A stretch of 64,000 nt of DNA, from positions 4,980,501-5,044,500 of the forward strand of contig NZ_CP041767.1 of the NCBI RefSeq assembly GCF_022026395.1, given 5' to 3'. The DNA comes from Brevibacillus brevis (lineage in GTDB: Bacteria; Bacillota; Bacilli; Brevibacillales; Brevibacillaceae). The position numbers and the translations under genes are program-made. Position 1 is the first letter of the stretch. Each line of letters begins with the position of its first letter. Of this stretch, positions 17,378 to 29,310 are shown in pieces. Under the pieces are notes generated by a model. The model searched no databases. It saw only the letters and a list, made by a program, of their open reading frames with translations, and had not been told where the DNA came from.

Positions 17378-18388
17378 CTAAATGATTTGCTTGTAAAATT
17401 TGATTCTGAATGTTGTACCTGCACCAATCTGACTTTCCATAAACACATCGGCGTTTTGACTTTGCAAGATTGTTTTAGACATCGCTAGCCCTATTCCAAT
17501 ACTATCCGCTCCCGCATTCTTCCCTTTATAAAATCGTTCAAAAATGTGTGGGGCATCTTCCGGACTAATCCCCTCTCCACTGTCGGCAATGACAATTTGT
17601 GTATACAAGGGTGTTTCCTCACACGAAATAGCAATCTGTCCCCCGACCGGCGTATGCTCAATCCCGTTTTTAATTACGTTCAAAATGGCTTCTACCGTCC
17701 AGTTTTCATCTCCATACACGAAAAGGTCTTCTTTACAGGAAAAAGAGAGCTCCTGATTTTTTAATTCCATGGGGACAAGGAGTGGTTCTACTGCCTTGTT
17801 TATCATTTTCTTGACAGATACGAGTTCCTTCTTGAAAATAACACTTTGCACTTCGATTTTGGACAGCTTGAGCAATGAGGTCACGAGCCATTCAATACGC
17901 TTCAACTGATTGATAATTTTGCCCAAGAATTCCTCCCTCTTGTCTGGGGGCAGACTAGGGTTGTTTAACAAATCAGCCATGACAAACATAGAGGTAAGTG
18001 GCGTTTTTAATTGATGGGAGATGTTCGAAAGAGTATCTGCCAAGTATTGTTTTTCCTTTTTCAGTAGAGTAGACTGCTCGGACAACGTTAATGTGACTTT
18101 ATAAATATCATTTTTCAGAATGCTCAATTCACCCTCAACGTTATCCCTAATATCCATCGTGGGTTGGCCTGAATATACAGAAGCCAAATAATAAGCGAGC
18201 TTCCTGATGTCCTGATAACGTTTGCGGGTAAACAGGAAAAAAATTGAAAGGAGCAGAAATACCATAGCAACTCCGACAATCCCCGCTCTCCAGTCGATCA
18301 TCCATAGAATAGTGATCCCAATGAAAGAAATAAACATGCTATACATGCATAACTTCCGTATTTCTTTGTTTTTAAGCATGGCTGCCAC
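17378..18388 (-). CDS. Sensor histidine kinase with two membrane segments
   Basis: A 336-residue kinase. Two hydrophobic helices (about residues 13-30 and 36-53) are joined by a very short loop, so there is almost no extracellular sensor, as in intramembrane-sensing kinases that work with ABC exporters. The phosphoacceptor is His125 in SNISHQLKTPLTS; N-box NVIKNGIEHTP, G1 DSGEGI, F-box HIFERFYKG and G2 GIGLAMSKTI follow. The GTG start used overlaps the regulator gene by 17 bp; an ATG three codons later is an alternative, and neither has a strong SD, which suggests coupling. The signal is probably relayed by the FtsX transporter (inference). Confidence 0.88.
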   Translation of the reverse strand: MAAMLKNKEIRKLCMYSMFISFIGITILWMIDWRAGIVGVAMVFLLLSIFFLFTRKRYQDIRKLAYYLASVYSGQPTMDIRDNVEGELSILKNDIYKVTLTLSEQSTLLKKEKQYLADTLSNISHQLKTPLTSMFVMADLLNNPSLPPDKREEFLGKIINQLKRIEWLVTSLLKLSKIEVQSVIFKKELVSVKKMINKAVEPLLVPMELKNQELSFSCKEDLFVYGDENWTVEAILNVIKNGIEHTPVGGQIAISCEETPLYTQIVIADSGEGISPEDAPHIFERFYKGKNAGADSIGIGLAMSKTILQSQNADVFMESQIGAGTTFRIKFYKQII

Positions 18389-19058
18389 TCATTCGATAGC
18401 CCAGTCCGCGTACGGTTTCAATCACTTTAGGATTCTGGCTATCATCCTCCAACTTTTCTCGAAGCCGTTTAATGTAAACAGAAAGGGTATTGTCATTGAT
18501 AAAGTTACCATCTATATCCCAAATGCCCTCCAACAACTGATTCCTGGACAGAACTTGTCCTCTATTATTTAGGAATGCTAACAGCAAACGGTATTCTAAG
18601 GCAGTCAGCATCACTTCCTCGGTTCCTTTGTACACTTTAGCCAGTTTTGTATTTACGACAATATCTCCAATCTTGACTTTGTCAGACAAGTTGGGTTCTT
18701 TTTGGTAATGTCTAAGGGATGACTTCATTCGGCTAATTAGCTCCCTGATACGAAACGGCTTTGTGATATAGTCGTCTGCCCCCATATCTAACCCTCGAAC
18801 TACATTGATTTCATCATCACACGCCGTCAAGAAGATGACAGGTGCATCCTGATTTTCTTTTACATATTCGCAAATCTCATAGCCATTACCATCTGGGAGA
18901 GTCAGATCGAGTAAATATAGATCAAAACTGTGCTGTTTGATTGTTTCGAGTGCAGTTTGTTTTCCTTCGCAAAGAACTACTTCATAGCCCTCACTGGAAA
19001 GCGAATAGTGCAAACCATCTGCAATGGTCTTGTCATCTTCCACTATTAAAACCTTCAT
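18372..19058 (-). CDS. OmpR/PhoB-family response regulator
   Basis: A 228-residue regulator: receiver domain with the acidic pair EDD at 7-9, phosphoacceptor Asp51 in YLLDLTLPDG and Lys100 in YITKPF, then a winged-helix DNA-binding domain (about 130-224) ending VRGLGYRMS. RBS GGGAGGATGAACC. First gene of the RR-HK-ABC-permease operon and presumably its autoregulator. A TATAAT-like -10 lies about 75 bp upstream, but no convincing -35 goes with it. Confidence 0.9.
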   Translation of the reverse strand: MKVLIVEDDKTIADGLHYSLSSEGYEVVLCEGKQTALETIKQHSFDLYLLDLTLPDGNGYEICEYVKENQDAPVIFLTACDDEINVVRGLDMGADDYITKPFRIRELISRMKSSLRHYQKEPNLSDKVKIGDIVVNTKLAKVYKGTEEVMLTALEYRLLLAFLNNRGQVLSRNQLLEGIWDIDGNFINDNTLSVYIKRLREKLEDDSQNPKVIETVRGLGYRMSGSHA

Positions 19059-19212
19059 GGTTCATCCTCCCTCTACTACCATAAATCGCAATCAGCAACT
19101 CTTATCTTCCCATTTTAGTAATTATAATCGGTGTTTTCATAACAATTGGTATTAACCTAATTTACTTAATTGGTAAGATACTTTGCAAGTTGGGCTAACA
19201 GAATCGTATAAA

Positions 19213-19602
19213 ATGGTTACCTTTTTCAATCTGCTCTCGTCTTGTTTGTTAGCAATTCCACTTTTTGGGAGGAATCAGGCACTTATGAAAAACAAGACAG
19301 CTTGTCTCATCCTTTCTATTACTCAAAGCATATATGCCATTTTCTTATTGGCTTGGGCCATTTCTGTTATTTTTACCATTGTGCTTCTACCTGAAGATAA
19401 ATATGATACTGGAGCACCAGGGGTGTTCTATACGATCCTATCGTATCCGCTTGTACTACTTGCCTCAACGTTGGGCAGTTGGTACTACTATCACAAGTTG
19501 AAATTCAAAACGAGCTACGCACTCAACGCCATTCCTTTACTTTGGGTCATTCCGATGGCGTTATTTATGATCTTATTATGGAAATTTAGTAAGTCCTCAT
19601 AA
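19213..19602 (+). CDS. Four-helix membrane protein of unknown function
   Basis: A protein of 129 residues from the ATG at 19213 (139 from a TTG at 19183). Four hydrophobic helices are visible, with a polar loop LLPEDKYDTGAPG between the second and third. I do not recognise the family. No good Shine-Dalgarno precedes either start, the weak point of the call. It is divergent from the response regulator, lies inside the repeat-bounded cassette, and is followed by its own terminator. A role with the neighbouring transporter module is possible but unsupported. Confidence 0.5.
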   Translation: MVTFFNLLSSCLLAIPLFGRNQALMKNKTACLILSITQSIYAIFLLAWAISVIFTIVLLPEDKYDTGAPGVFYTILSYPLVLLASTLGSWYYYHKLKFKTSYALNAIPLLWVIPMALFMILLWKFSKSS

Positions 19603-19603
19603 A

Positions 19604-19645
19604 AACAGCCCTCTGGCGAATTACCGTCAGAGGGCTGTTGCGTTT
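19604..19645 (+). terminator. Intrinsic terminator
   Basis: AACAGCCCTCTG pairs perfectly with CAGAGGGCTGTT, followed by a T-rich stretch. It ends the plus-strand membrane protein gene. Confidence 0.85.
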
Positions 19646-19665
19646 TCCTTCATCAAGCAGGGCAC

Positions 19666-19700
19666 AAAAAATACGTGTCTGAACGAATCAGACACGTATT
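19666..19700 (-). terminator. sufB terminator, right copy of the 35-bp direct repeat
   Basis: A perfect 13-bp stem with loop ACGAA and a T-run on the minus strand, 19 bp after the sufB stop. Identical in 34 of 35 positions to 13877-13911. Confidence 0.85.
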
Positions 19701-19718
19701 GTAACGTTATCGAAACGC

Positions 19719-21116
19719 TTATCCGATAGAGCCTTCCATCTCGAATTTAATGAGACGATTCATCTCTACCGCGTACTCCATCGGCAATTCTTTTGTGAAT
19801 GGCTCGATGAAGCCCATTACGATCATCTCAGTTGCTTCTGCTTCTGACAAGCCGCGGCTCATCAGGTAGAAGAGTTGATCCTCGGATACCTTGGATACAG
19901 TCGCCTCATGCTCAAGCGTGATGCTGTCGTTCATGATCTCGTTGTACGGGATCGTGTCAGACGTGGACAGTTTATCCAGAATCAACGTATCGCATTTGAT
20001 GTTGGACTTGGAGCCTTCCGACTTGCGTCCAAACTGCGACAGACCACGGTACGTTACTTTTCCGCCATCACGGGAGATCGACTTGGAAATGATCGTCGAT
20101 GTGCAATCTGGCGCCAAGTGAATCATTTTCGCACCTGCGTCTTGGTGTTGTCCTTTTCCTGCTACTGCAATGGAAAGAACGGTACCTTTCGCGCGAGGTC
20201 CTTTCATGATTACTGCTGGGTATTTCATCGTCAGCTTGGAACCGATGTTACCATCGATCCATTCCATGTTCGCATCCGCGTATGCAACCGCACGTTTGGT
20301 AACGAGGTTGTATACGTTGTTGGACCAGTTTTGGATCGTGGTGTAACGGCAACGAGCGCGTTCTTTTACGATGATTTCTACAACAGCGGAGTGCAAGGAA
20401 TCCGTGCTGTAGATTGGAGCTGTACAGCCCTCTACATAGTGAACGAAGGAATCTTCATCGGCGATGATCAGCGTACGCTCGAATTGACCCATGTTCTCGG
20501 AGTTGATGCGGAAGTATGCTTGCAGCGGAGTTTCCACTTTTACACCTTTTGGTACGTAAATGAAGGAGCCACCGGACCATACTGCCGAGTTCAACGCAGC
20601 AAACTTGTTGTCTGCTGGCGGAATCACTGTCGCGAAGTATTCTTTCACGATTTCTGGGTGAAGCTTCACCGCAGAATCCATGTCGCAGAAGAGAACGCCC
20701 AGTTTTTCCAGGTCTTCCTGCATGTTGTGATAAACTACCTCAGATTCATACTGGGCAGATACACCTGCGAGGAACTTTTGCTCTGCTTCTGGAATACCCA
20801 GCTTGTCAAAGGTTGCCTTGATTTCTTCCGGCACCTCATCCCAGCTACGGCCTTGCTTTTCAGAAGGCTTTACGTAGTAGGTGATGCTGTCAAAATCGAG
20901 GTCGTCCAGATCGCCGCCCCATTTTGGCATCGGCATGCTGTTGAAGATGTCCAATGCTTTTAGACGGAATTCCAGCATCCATGCTGGCTCATCCTTGATC
21001 TTCGAAATTTCTTCGACGATCTCGCGGGTCAAACCCTTTTTCGTACGGAATACAGAAACGTCCTTGTCGTGAAAGCCGTACTGATATTCCTGTATTTCTG
21101 GGCCTTTAACAGCCAT
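19719..21116 (-). CDS. sufB: Fe-S cluster assembly scaffold SufB
   Basis: A 465-residue SufB, the core scaffold on which Fe-S clusters are built together with SufD and the SufC ATPase. The family's beta-helix text is complete, from [17 protein letters not shown] through [21 protein letters not shown] to [20 protein letters not shown] near the end, with conserved Cys in EGCTAP and PDCTST. RBS AAGGAGTGAGCAACG. Last gene of sufCDSUB, the standard Bacilli order. Confidence 0.96.
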   Translation of the reverse strand: MAVKGPEIQEYQYGFHDKDVSVFRTKKGLTREIVEEISKIKDEPAWMLEFRLKALDIFNSMPMPKWGGDLDDLDFDSITYYVKPSEKQGRSWDEVPEEIKATFDKLGIPEAEQKFLAGVSAQYESEVVYHNMQEDLEKLGVLFCDMDSAVKLHPEIVKEYFATVIPPADNKFAALNSAVWSGGSFIYVPKGVKVETPLQAYFRINSENMGQFERTLIIADEDSFVHYVEGCTAPIYSTDSLHSAVVEIIVKERARCRYTTIQNWSNNVYNLVTKRAVAYADANMEWIDGNIGSKLTMKYPAVIMKGPRAKGTVLSIAVAGKGQHQDAGAKMIHLAPDCTSTIISKSISRDGGKVTYRGLSQFGRKSEGSKSNIKCDTLILDKLSTSDTIPYNEIMNDSITLEHEATVSKVSEDQLFYLMSRGLSEAEATEMIVMGFIEPFTKELPMEYAVEMNRLIKFEMEGSIG

Positions 21117-21155
21117 CGTTGCTCACTCCTTCGTGTTCATTTCCCTTACCCATCA

Positions 21156-24104
<2,949 letters not shown>

Positions 24105-24125
24105 TTCACTGCTGCCTCCTTCATC

Positions 24126-24914
24126 CTACACGTTGGCGTTTACGGTTTCGTCCTCGATGCCGAGCTCTTCCTTGATCCAGTCGTAGCCTTCTGCCTCCAG
24201 GCGTTCAGCCAGCTCAGGACCACCGGACTTCACGATACGACCTTGCATCATGACGTGTACGAAGTCAGGCTTTACATAGTTCAGCAAACGCTGGTAGTGC
24301 GTAATAATCAAGAATCCGCGGTCTGCGGAGCGCATTTCGTTTACGCCGTTCGCTACGATTTTCAATGCGTCGATGTCCAAACCGGAGTCGATTTCATCCA
24401 AAATACAGATGCTTGGCTCCAAGAGCATCATTTGCAGAATCTCGTTACGCTTTTTCTCACCGCCAGAGAAGCCTTCGTTTAGGTAACGGTGGGAGAAAGA
24501 TTCATCCATTTCCAGCGTGTTCATCTTTTTGTCCATCTCACGGATGAATTTCATCAGGGAGATTTCATTTCCTTCGCCACGGCGCGCGTTGATTGCAGAA
24601 CGCAGGAAGTCAGAGTTGGTTACACCGCTGATTTCGGACGGGTATTGCATCGCCAGGAACAGACCTGCACGAGCGCGCTCGTCTACTGCCATTTCCAACA
24701 AATCTTCGTCATTGATCAGCACTTCGCCATCGGTTACCTCATATTTTGGGTGACCCATCAGCGTGGATGCCAATGTCGATTTACCGGTACCATTTGGTCC
24801 CATGATCGCGTGCACTTCGCCGCCCTTGATCTCCAAATTCAGGCCTTTGAGGATCTCTTTGTCCTCGATCTTGGCGCGAAGGTTTTTTATTTGCAAATGC
24901 GGTACTGCTGTCAT
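24126..24914 (-). CDS. sufC: Fe-S assembly ATPase SufC
   Basis: A 262-residue ABC-type ATPase that drives the SufBD scaffold. Walker A GPNGTGKST, signature FSGGEKKRNEI (the Suf-specific form) and Walker B CILDEIDSGLD are complete. Start placed at the ATG after GGAGGGAATTCAG, 8 codons inside the longest frame. First gene of the operon; a SigA-like promoter and repeated motifs lie upstream. Confidence 0.95.
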   Translation of the reverse strand: MTAVPHLQIKNLRAKIEDKEILKGLNLEIKGGEVHAIMGPNGTGKSTLASTLMGHPKYEVTDGEVLINDEDLLEMAVDERARAGLFLAMQYPSEISGVTNSDFLRSAINARRGEGNEISLMKFIREMDKKMNTLEMDESFSHRYLNEGFSGGEKKRNEILQMMLLEPSICILDEIDSGLDIDALKIVANGVNEMRSADRGFLIITHYQRLLNYVKPDFVHVMMQGRIVKSGGPELAERLEAEGYDWIKEELGIEDETVNANV

Positions 24915-24952
24915 CTGAATTCCCTCCATACACGTCAAAAGTGAGTTGGTAA

Positions 24953-25005
24953 ATTCTCAATCCATTCTCAATAACTATCTTATAATAAGAATAATTATAA
25001 ATCAA
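24953..25005 (-). promoter_or_regulatory. suf operon promoter and candidate operator repeats
   Basis: On the minus strand TTGATT (25005-25000) and TAAGAT (24982-24977) are 17 bp apart, a plausible SigA promoter. A near-palindrome with arms TTATAATTA and TTATAATAA (24980-25000) overlaps it. Downstream, ATTCTCAA (plus strand) occurs twice exactly 11 bp apart (24953 and 24964). An iron or peroxide regulator site is conceivable but not shown. Confidence 0.5.
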
Positions 25006-25196
25006 GGAATGAAACATATCTGTATTTTTTATATCATTATATTTAGAAAGTCCGATTTTGCGCATGAATCCCTTCCTAAATATTCTTGCCTCCGCAGCAT
25101 TTTTCCCTTTGTAACTTTTGGACATACATTTCCGTCCAAATTGCAGGTGCTTTTTGTAAAAAACACCAATGGATAACTGGAAATGGAAGGATCATT

Positions 25197-25340
25197 TTGA
25201 AAAAGAGTAACAAGAAACTTATGTATCGCTATCACTCTATGGAAGGGGTCCCTTCGGAAGCTTACCTGACTCTATTCCGACAGTCAAATGGAAAAGTTGT
25301 ACCAATCCATACTTCGAAAGTATTCGATGGCAACAAGTAA
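25197..25340 (+). CDS. Small basic protein, 47 residues
   Basis: A TTG-started frame after GGAAGGATCATT encodes a basic peptide beginning MKKSNKKLMYRYHSMEG and ending HTSKVFDGNK. No family is recognised. It fills part of the space between sufC and the pckA terminator, with no neighbours on its strand. The TTG start and short length make it tentative. Confidence 0.35.
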   Translation: MKKSNKKLMYRYHSMEGVPSEAYLTLFRQSNGKVVPIHTSKVFDGNK

Positions 25341-25399
25341 CGGATAAGCTCAAAACCTTCGGTCATACGTTGACGTTTTTTTCTGTTTTCACGAAGAAA

Positions 25400-25429
25400 A
25401 AACGGATAGACCTTATCGTCTACCCGTTT
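25400..25429 (-). terminator. pckA terminator
   Basis: AAACGG-A-TAGAC pairs with GTCTA-C-CCGTTT around a 6-base loop, with a T-run on the minus strand, 13 bp after pckA. Confidence 0.75.
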
Positions 25430-25442
25430 CTTTCCTGTTCGA

Positions 25443-27026
25443 TTACTTTACTTTTGGACCCGCATTTGCAATATCTGCTGCATTCGGGAATTTCTTCTCG
25501 AAGTTTTCGATGAAGCGTGCAGCCAGATCAGCTGCTTGCTTGTCGTAATCTTCCTTGTTTGCCCATGTATTGCGTGGTTGCAGAACTTCAGCAGGAACGT
25601 TCGGGCAAGAAGTCGGCACTTGTACCCCGAAAATCTCATCAGCTACATAGTCTACTTTTTCCAGCTCACCGTTCAATGCTGCTGTTACCATCGCACGTGT
25701 GTAGGACAGCTTCATACGTTGCCCAACACCTACCGGGCCACCAGTCCAACCAGTGTTCACCAGGTATACTTGAACCTTGCGCTCGTCAATCTTCTTACCG
25801 AGCATTTCTGCATATACTACTGGATGCAGTGGCAAGAATGGAGAACCGAAGCAAGTAGAAAACTCTGTTTGCGGAGCAGTTACGCCACGCTCTGTACCTG
25901 CCATTTTGCTGGTGTAGCCAGACAGGAAGTGGTACATCGCTTGCTCTTTATTCAGCTTGGAGATTGGCGGCAATACACCGAACGAATCGGCTGTCAAAAA
26001 GACGATGACATTTGGTTGCCCGCCCACGCCTGGAATCACAGCACCCGGAATTGCTTCTACTGGGTACGCAGCGCGTGTATTCTCTGTATATTTGGTGCTG
26101 TCGTAGTCTGCTACACGAGTCGCTTCATTTACGTCTACATTTTCAAGTACGGTACCGAACTGGATTGCTTTCCAGATTTGCGGTTCGCCTTCTTCAGACA
26201 GCTTGACGCATTTTGCATAGCATCCGCCTTCGATATTGAAAACGCCATTGTCAGACCAGCCGTGCTCATCGTCACCGATCAAGAAACGGTCCGGGTCAGC
26301 AGACAGCGTTGTTTTTCCTGTGCCGGACAATCCGAAGAACAGGGCAACGTCTCCTTCTTTGCCTACGTTCGCAGAGCAGTGCATGGAGAGTACGTTGCGC
26401 TCTGGAAGCAGCATGTTCATTACGCTGAAGATCGACTTTTTCATTTCGCCAGCATACTCGGTGCCACCGATCAACACTGTCTTTTGCTCAAAGCTCAATA
26501 CGATGAAGGTCTCGGAGTTCGTTCCGTGCACCGCAGGATTGGCCTTGAAATTAGGCGCATAGATCACCGTAAATTCTGATTCGTGCGCAGCCAGTTCTTC
26601 TTCAGACGGACGGATGAACAACTGACGTGCAAACAGGTTATGCCAAGCGAATTCGTTCACTACGCGGATTGGCAGGCGATAGGTTGTATCTGCACCCGCA
26701 AAGCCATCGAAGACAAACAGTTCATCTTTTGATTGTAAGTATTGGAGCACGTCTTGTTGAAGTGCTTGGAATTTTTCAGTACTGATTGGTTGGTTAACCG
26801 GACCCCAGTTGATTTTATCGTGTACGGAAGCTTCGTCCACCACAAATTTGTCCTTTGGCGAACGGCCGGTAAACTTCCCTGTTAGCGCATTGAGCGCCCC
26901 CTTGTCGGTCAAAATCCCTTCGCCACGCTTCACTGCCATCTCAACAAGATTAGCTACAGGCAAGTTATGATACACTTTCGTAGCTCCAAGAATGTCAGTA
27001 AGCTTTTGAACCGTATTGGTTTCCAT
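25443..27026 (-). CDS. pckA: ATP-dependent phosphoenolpyruvate carboxykinase
   Basis: A 527-residue cytosolic enzyme that converts oxaloacetate and ATP to PEP, CO2 and ADP, the entry step of gluconeogenesis. Motifs: [13 protein letters not shown] near residue 55, the PEPCK P-loop [16 protein letters not shown], and the metal-binding [11 protein letters not shown]. Length is normal. RBS GGGAAGGAGATCG. Upstream is AT-rich with a TATACT -10-like box on the minus strand but no clear -35. Monocistronic, with its own terminator. Confidence 0.96.
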   Translation of the reverse strand: METNTVQKLTDILGATKVYHNLPVANLVEMAVKRGEGILTDKGALNALTGKFTGRSPKDKFVVDEASVHDKINWGPVNQPISTEKFQALQQDVLQYLQSKDELFVFDGFAGADTTYRLPIRVVNEFAWHNLFARQLFIRPSEEELAAHESEFTVIYAPNFKANPAVHGTNSETFIVLSFEQKTVLIGGTEYAGEMKKSIFSVMNMLLPERNVLSMHCSANVGKEGDVALFFGLSGTGKTTLSADPDRFLIGDDEHGWSDNGVFNIEGGCYAKCVKLSEEGEPQIWKAIQFGTVLENVDVNEATRVADYDSTKYTENTRAAYPVEAIPGAVIPGVGGQPNVIVFLTADSFGVLPPISKLNKEQAMYHFLSGYTSKMAGTERGVTAPQTEFSTCFGSPFLPLHPVVYAEMLGKKIDERKVQVYLVNTGWTGGPVGVGQRMKLSYTRAMVTAALNGELEKVDYVADEIFGVQVPTSCPNVPAEVLQPRNTWANKEDYDKQAADLAARFIENFEKKFPNAADIANAGPKVK

Positions 27027-27264
27027 GTGTGAACGATCTCCTTCCCAAAATGTGTATCATTTATTGTGACTTTCTAATTGTCGCTCGATTTGTAATTAGT
27101 ATATCACATTTAGCTAAATAAGCTACATAATTTTATAATCTCTTATGGAGAATGTGTGAATAACCCTCCTCATGCGTATTATTCCCCAACAGCAGTATTT
27201 TGTCCACAAACCAATCAGTCTATCGACTATTCGTGGAGTACGCAGAGACATTTTCCCCACAAAA

Positions 27265-27302
27265 AGAGCAACACCAAGAGTTTACTCCCTTAGTGTTGCT
27301 CT
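27265..27302 (-). terminator. Terminator of the M20 amidohydrolase gene
   Basis: AGAGCAACAC pairs with GTGTTGCTCT, with five A immediately to the left (T-run on the minus strand). It is 17 bp downstream of the stop. Confidence 0.8.
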
Positions 27303-27318
27303 CACAAGGCATAAAGAT

Positions 27319-28461
27319 TTACGTATTTTCAAACGTTTTTACGACTGTCTGACACAAAATCGCCACACCTTTTTCCAATGCAGAGCGGTCAAAATGCATC
27401 TGCGGATGATGCAGCCCCGGTACCAAATCGCATCCAAGAGCCAGCATCGTCGCCTTGATATGAGGGCGCTCCACCGTATAGTAGTGGAAATCTTCCGCTC
27501 CCGGACTGACAGGCGCCGCTCGCAAATTCTCTTGACCGAGCACATCTACGATCGCCTGCTCCATAAATGCCTTCGCTTTCTCATCGACCTCTGCCGCTAC
27601 CATGCGAGAACCGGACTCTACCTCTATGCGTGCCTGGAAAGACTCCGCGACTCCGTTAATCATTTGACGAACGCGATTCTCGAGGGTCTCCATCGCCTCA
27701 TTCGTCTGCGCTCGTAGATCAAGAGCAAAACGCGCCTTGTCCGGAATAATGTTGTAGCTCTCTCCCCCGGCCTGCAGCATAGTCATTTTGACAGTGGCTG
27801 GCACCATCGGGTTGATATGTACTTGCCCGAGACCCGAAATAATCGCTCCCGCTACTTCAATCGCATTGATCCCGAGATGTGGTCTCGCACCGTGCGCCGC
27901 TACTCCTGTTATTTCTCCATAAAGGAACATAGCTGCTCCGTTGTAGATGGCGGGTCCTGCCGTGCCATTTGCCATCTCCTGAATCGGTCTTAAATGAACA
28001 CCGTACAAATAATCGATGTCATCGACGACACCCTTCTCCACTAGCTTCAATGCTCCCGTTCCTTTTTCTTCTGCTGGTTGGAACAAAATTTTTAACGTTC
28101 CCGGCGGTTGATATCCAGCGGCAACCAATGCTTCTACCGTTTCCACGATCAATGTCATGTGGGCGTCATGACCACAGGAATGATTCGCGCGCCACTCACC
28201 GTTCACTTCTTGCCAGAGAGCATCGATATCTGTGCGCAAGCCGACAACTGGCTTTCCTTCGCCCCATTCAGCCACTAATCCTGTACAATCGTCAAAAGTC
28301 GTAACACGCAGTCCCAAGGCACGCATGCGCTCCGCCAAATAACGAGTCGTTTCTACTTCCTTCCAGCTTATCTCCGGATTCTCATGCAGATGACGGAATG
28401 TTTCGGCAATAGCATCTTTACGTGCAGCAACCGTCTGTTGCAACGACATAACAGTAGACAT
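27319..28461 (-). CDS. M20 family amidohydrolase (AmhX-like)
   Basis: A 380-residue metallo-amidohydrolase of the M20D group. The metal and catalytic text is intact: GLRTDIDALW, HSCGHDAHM, FQPAEEKGTGA with the catalytic Glu pair, HLGINAIEVA in the dimerisation domain, and the final LHHPQMHFD. M20D enzymes remove acyl groups from amino acids or related amides. Start chosen after GGAGGAGGCGCTTTG, not 21 codons upstream. It resembles Bacillus AmhX, but the substrate is not proven. The SCP2-like gene lies upstream on the same strand. Confidence 0.87.
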   Translation of the reverse strand: MSTVMSLQQTVAARKDAIAETFRHLHENPEISWKEVETTRYLAERMRALGLRVTTFDDCTGLVAEWGEGKPVVGLRTDIDALWQEVNGEWRANHSCGHDAHMTLIVETVEALVAAGYQPPGTLKILFQPAEEKGTGALKLVEKGVVDDIDYLYGVHLRPIQEMANGTAGPAIYNGAAMFLYGEITGVAAHGARPHLGINAIEVAGAIISGLGQVHINPMVPATVKMTMLQAGGESYNIIPDKARFALDLRAQTNEAMETLENRVRQMINGVAESFQARIEVESGSRMVAAEVDEKAKAFMEQAIVDVLGQENLRAAPVSPGAEDFHYYTVERPHIKATMLALGCDLVPGLHHPQMHFDRSALEKGVAILCQTVVKTFENT

Positions 28462-28520
28462 CAAAGCGCCTCCTCCAAAACCGTTTCTTCCTATTATATC
28501 ACACCGCCCCATTGGACAGT

Positions 28521-28868
28521 TCACCGACAGGTTAGTCGCAAAATGGCATCGAGCTTCAATTGATCGCGCAATGTCCCTGCTATTTGCACCTTTTCTTTGG
28601 CTAAAACATAGACGAGCTCATCGCCACCAAAGAGCATGTGCATTTGTTTCTCCCCTCCTCTGATGATCAGATCGGCAGGCTGCTCTTCTGTCCATACATC
28701 CCAGGATGCAACGCCTTTTGCTATCGTCAATTGCCACTGTGACGGTGAATCATCCACTACAATTCCGATCCTGCGCTCCCATCCTGCCGTTATGAATCGC
28801 AAGTGTGCTTTTCCTTGCAGTCGCTCGCCCAGTTCAAAAAGCAGTCTGCCCATTCCGATCATCTGCAC
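28521..28868 (-). CDS. SCP2 sterol-binding-fold protein
   Basis: A 115-residue protein with an SCP2-like pattern: an amphipathic start, central strands WQLTIAKGVASWDVW, then ADLIIRGGEKQMHMLFGG and an AGTLRDQLKLDAIL helix, as in small bacterial SCP2-fold lipid carriers. Start is a GTG after GAGGGGTGGC; an ATG two codons later is possible. It is followed by the M20 gene after 59 bp. Ligand unknown; family call moderate. Confidence 0.6.
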   Translation of the reverse strand: MQMIGMGRLLFELGERLQGKAHLRFITAGWERRIGIVVDDSPSQWQLTIAKGVASWDVWTEEQPADLIIRGGEKQMHMLFGGDELVYVLAKEKVQIAGTLRDQLKLDAILRLTCR

Positions 28869-29011
28869 GCCACCCCTCTCTTCCCAATTGGGTTCGTGGC
28901 CTGTGAAGTCGAATCCTTTGGCGAGGAATGAGAGTCACTGTCGGCTGTTGTCAGGGGGAGCATCTTTTTCTCGACATTGTTAGAAAGGCCGTTTGAGCCA
29001 ACATAGTGGAG

Positions 29012-29222
29012 GAGAAGAAAAAGCACAGTTCTCTTCGACTCTGACACGCCCGCAAGGAGGATTGACTGCTCGTCTCCACATAAAAAAGGGAACCGTCGAG
29101 CCAAAGCCACCCTACGGGCGGACGTTTCTCAGGGAAGAAGTGTTCGACAACCGGGTCCCCTTTTTTAAGTTCCGACTGGGTAGGCGTTGTCAAGGTCTAC
29201 GAGCCCTGTGCTTTTTCTTCTC
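29012..29222. ncRNA. 211-bp foldback element: candidate structured RNA or MITE
   Basis: Its ends are perfect 17-bp inverted repeats (GAGAAGAAAAAGCACAG at 29012-29028, complement at 29206-29222). Inside, GAC, TGACA and GCC blocks also pair at matching spacing. Further in, AAAAAAGGGAACC pairs with GGTCCCCTTTTTT (one wobble), GTCGA pairs with TCGAC, and a CCACCC/GGGCGG hairpin caps the structure. Because each end gives a stem followed by T5, both strands could end in a terminator. The core is about 190 nt with long stems broken by internal loops, reminiscent of 6S RNA, but I could not match it to a known RNA. No target-site duplication was found. No protein-coding frame is credible here. Confidence 0.5.
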
Positions 29223-29273
29223 ATCAGGTTTTGTGTGTTCGTCCCGCACCACAGCAGTAAGATGGCAAAAACA

Positions 29274-29302
29274 AAAAGCATCCGCTTTACGCAGATGCTT
29301 TT
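29274..29302 (-). terminator. Terminator of the VOC gene
   Basis: AAAAGCATC pairs with GATGCTTTT around an 11-base loop, 8 bp past the VOC stop codon. Confidence 0.75.
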
Positions 29303-29310
29303 CGGAAACA

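Noticed and set aside
19875..20963. Long plus-strand frame (362 codons) opposite sufB
   Set aside because: It is antisense to a complete, well-recognised SufB, has no RBS, and its product has shadow-frame composition rich in Arg, Cys and His.
25536..26579. Long plus-strand frame (347 codons) opposite pckA
   Set aside because: Antisense to an intact PckA with no RBS or recognisable motif.
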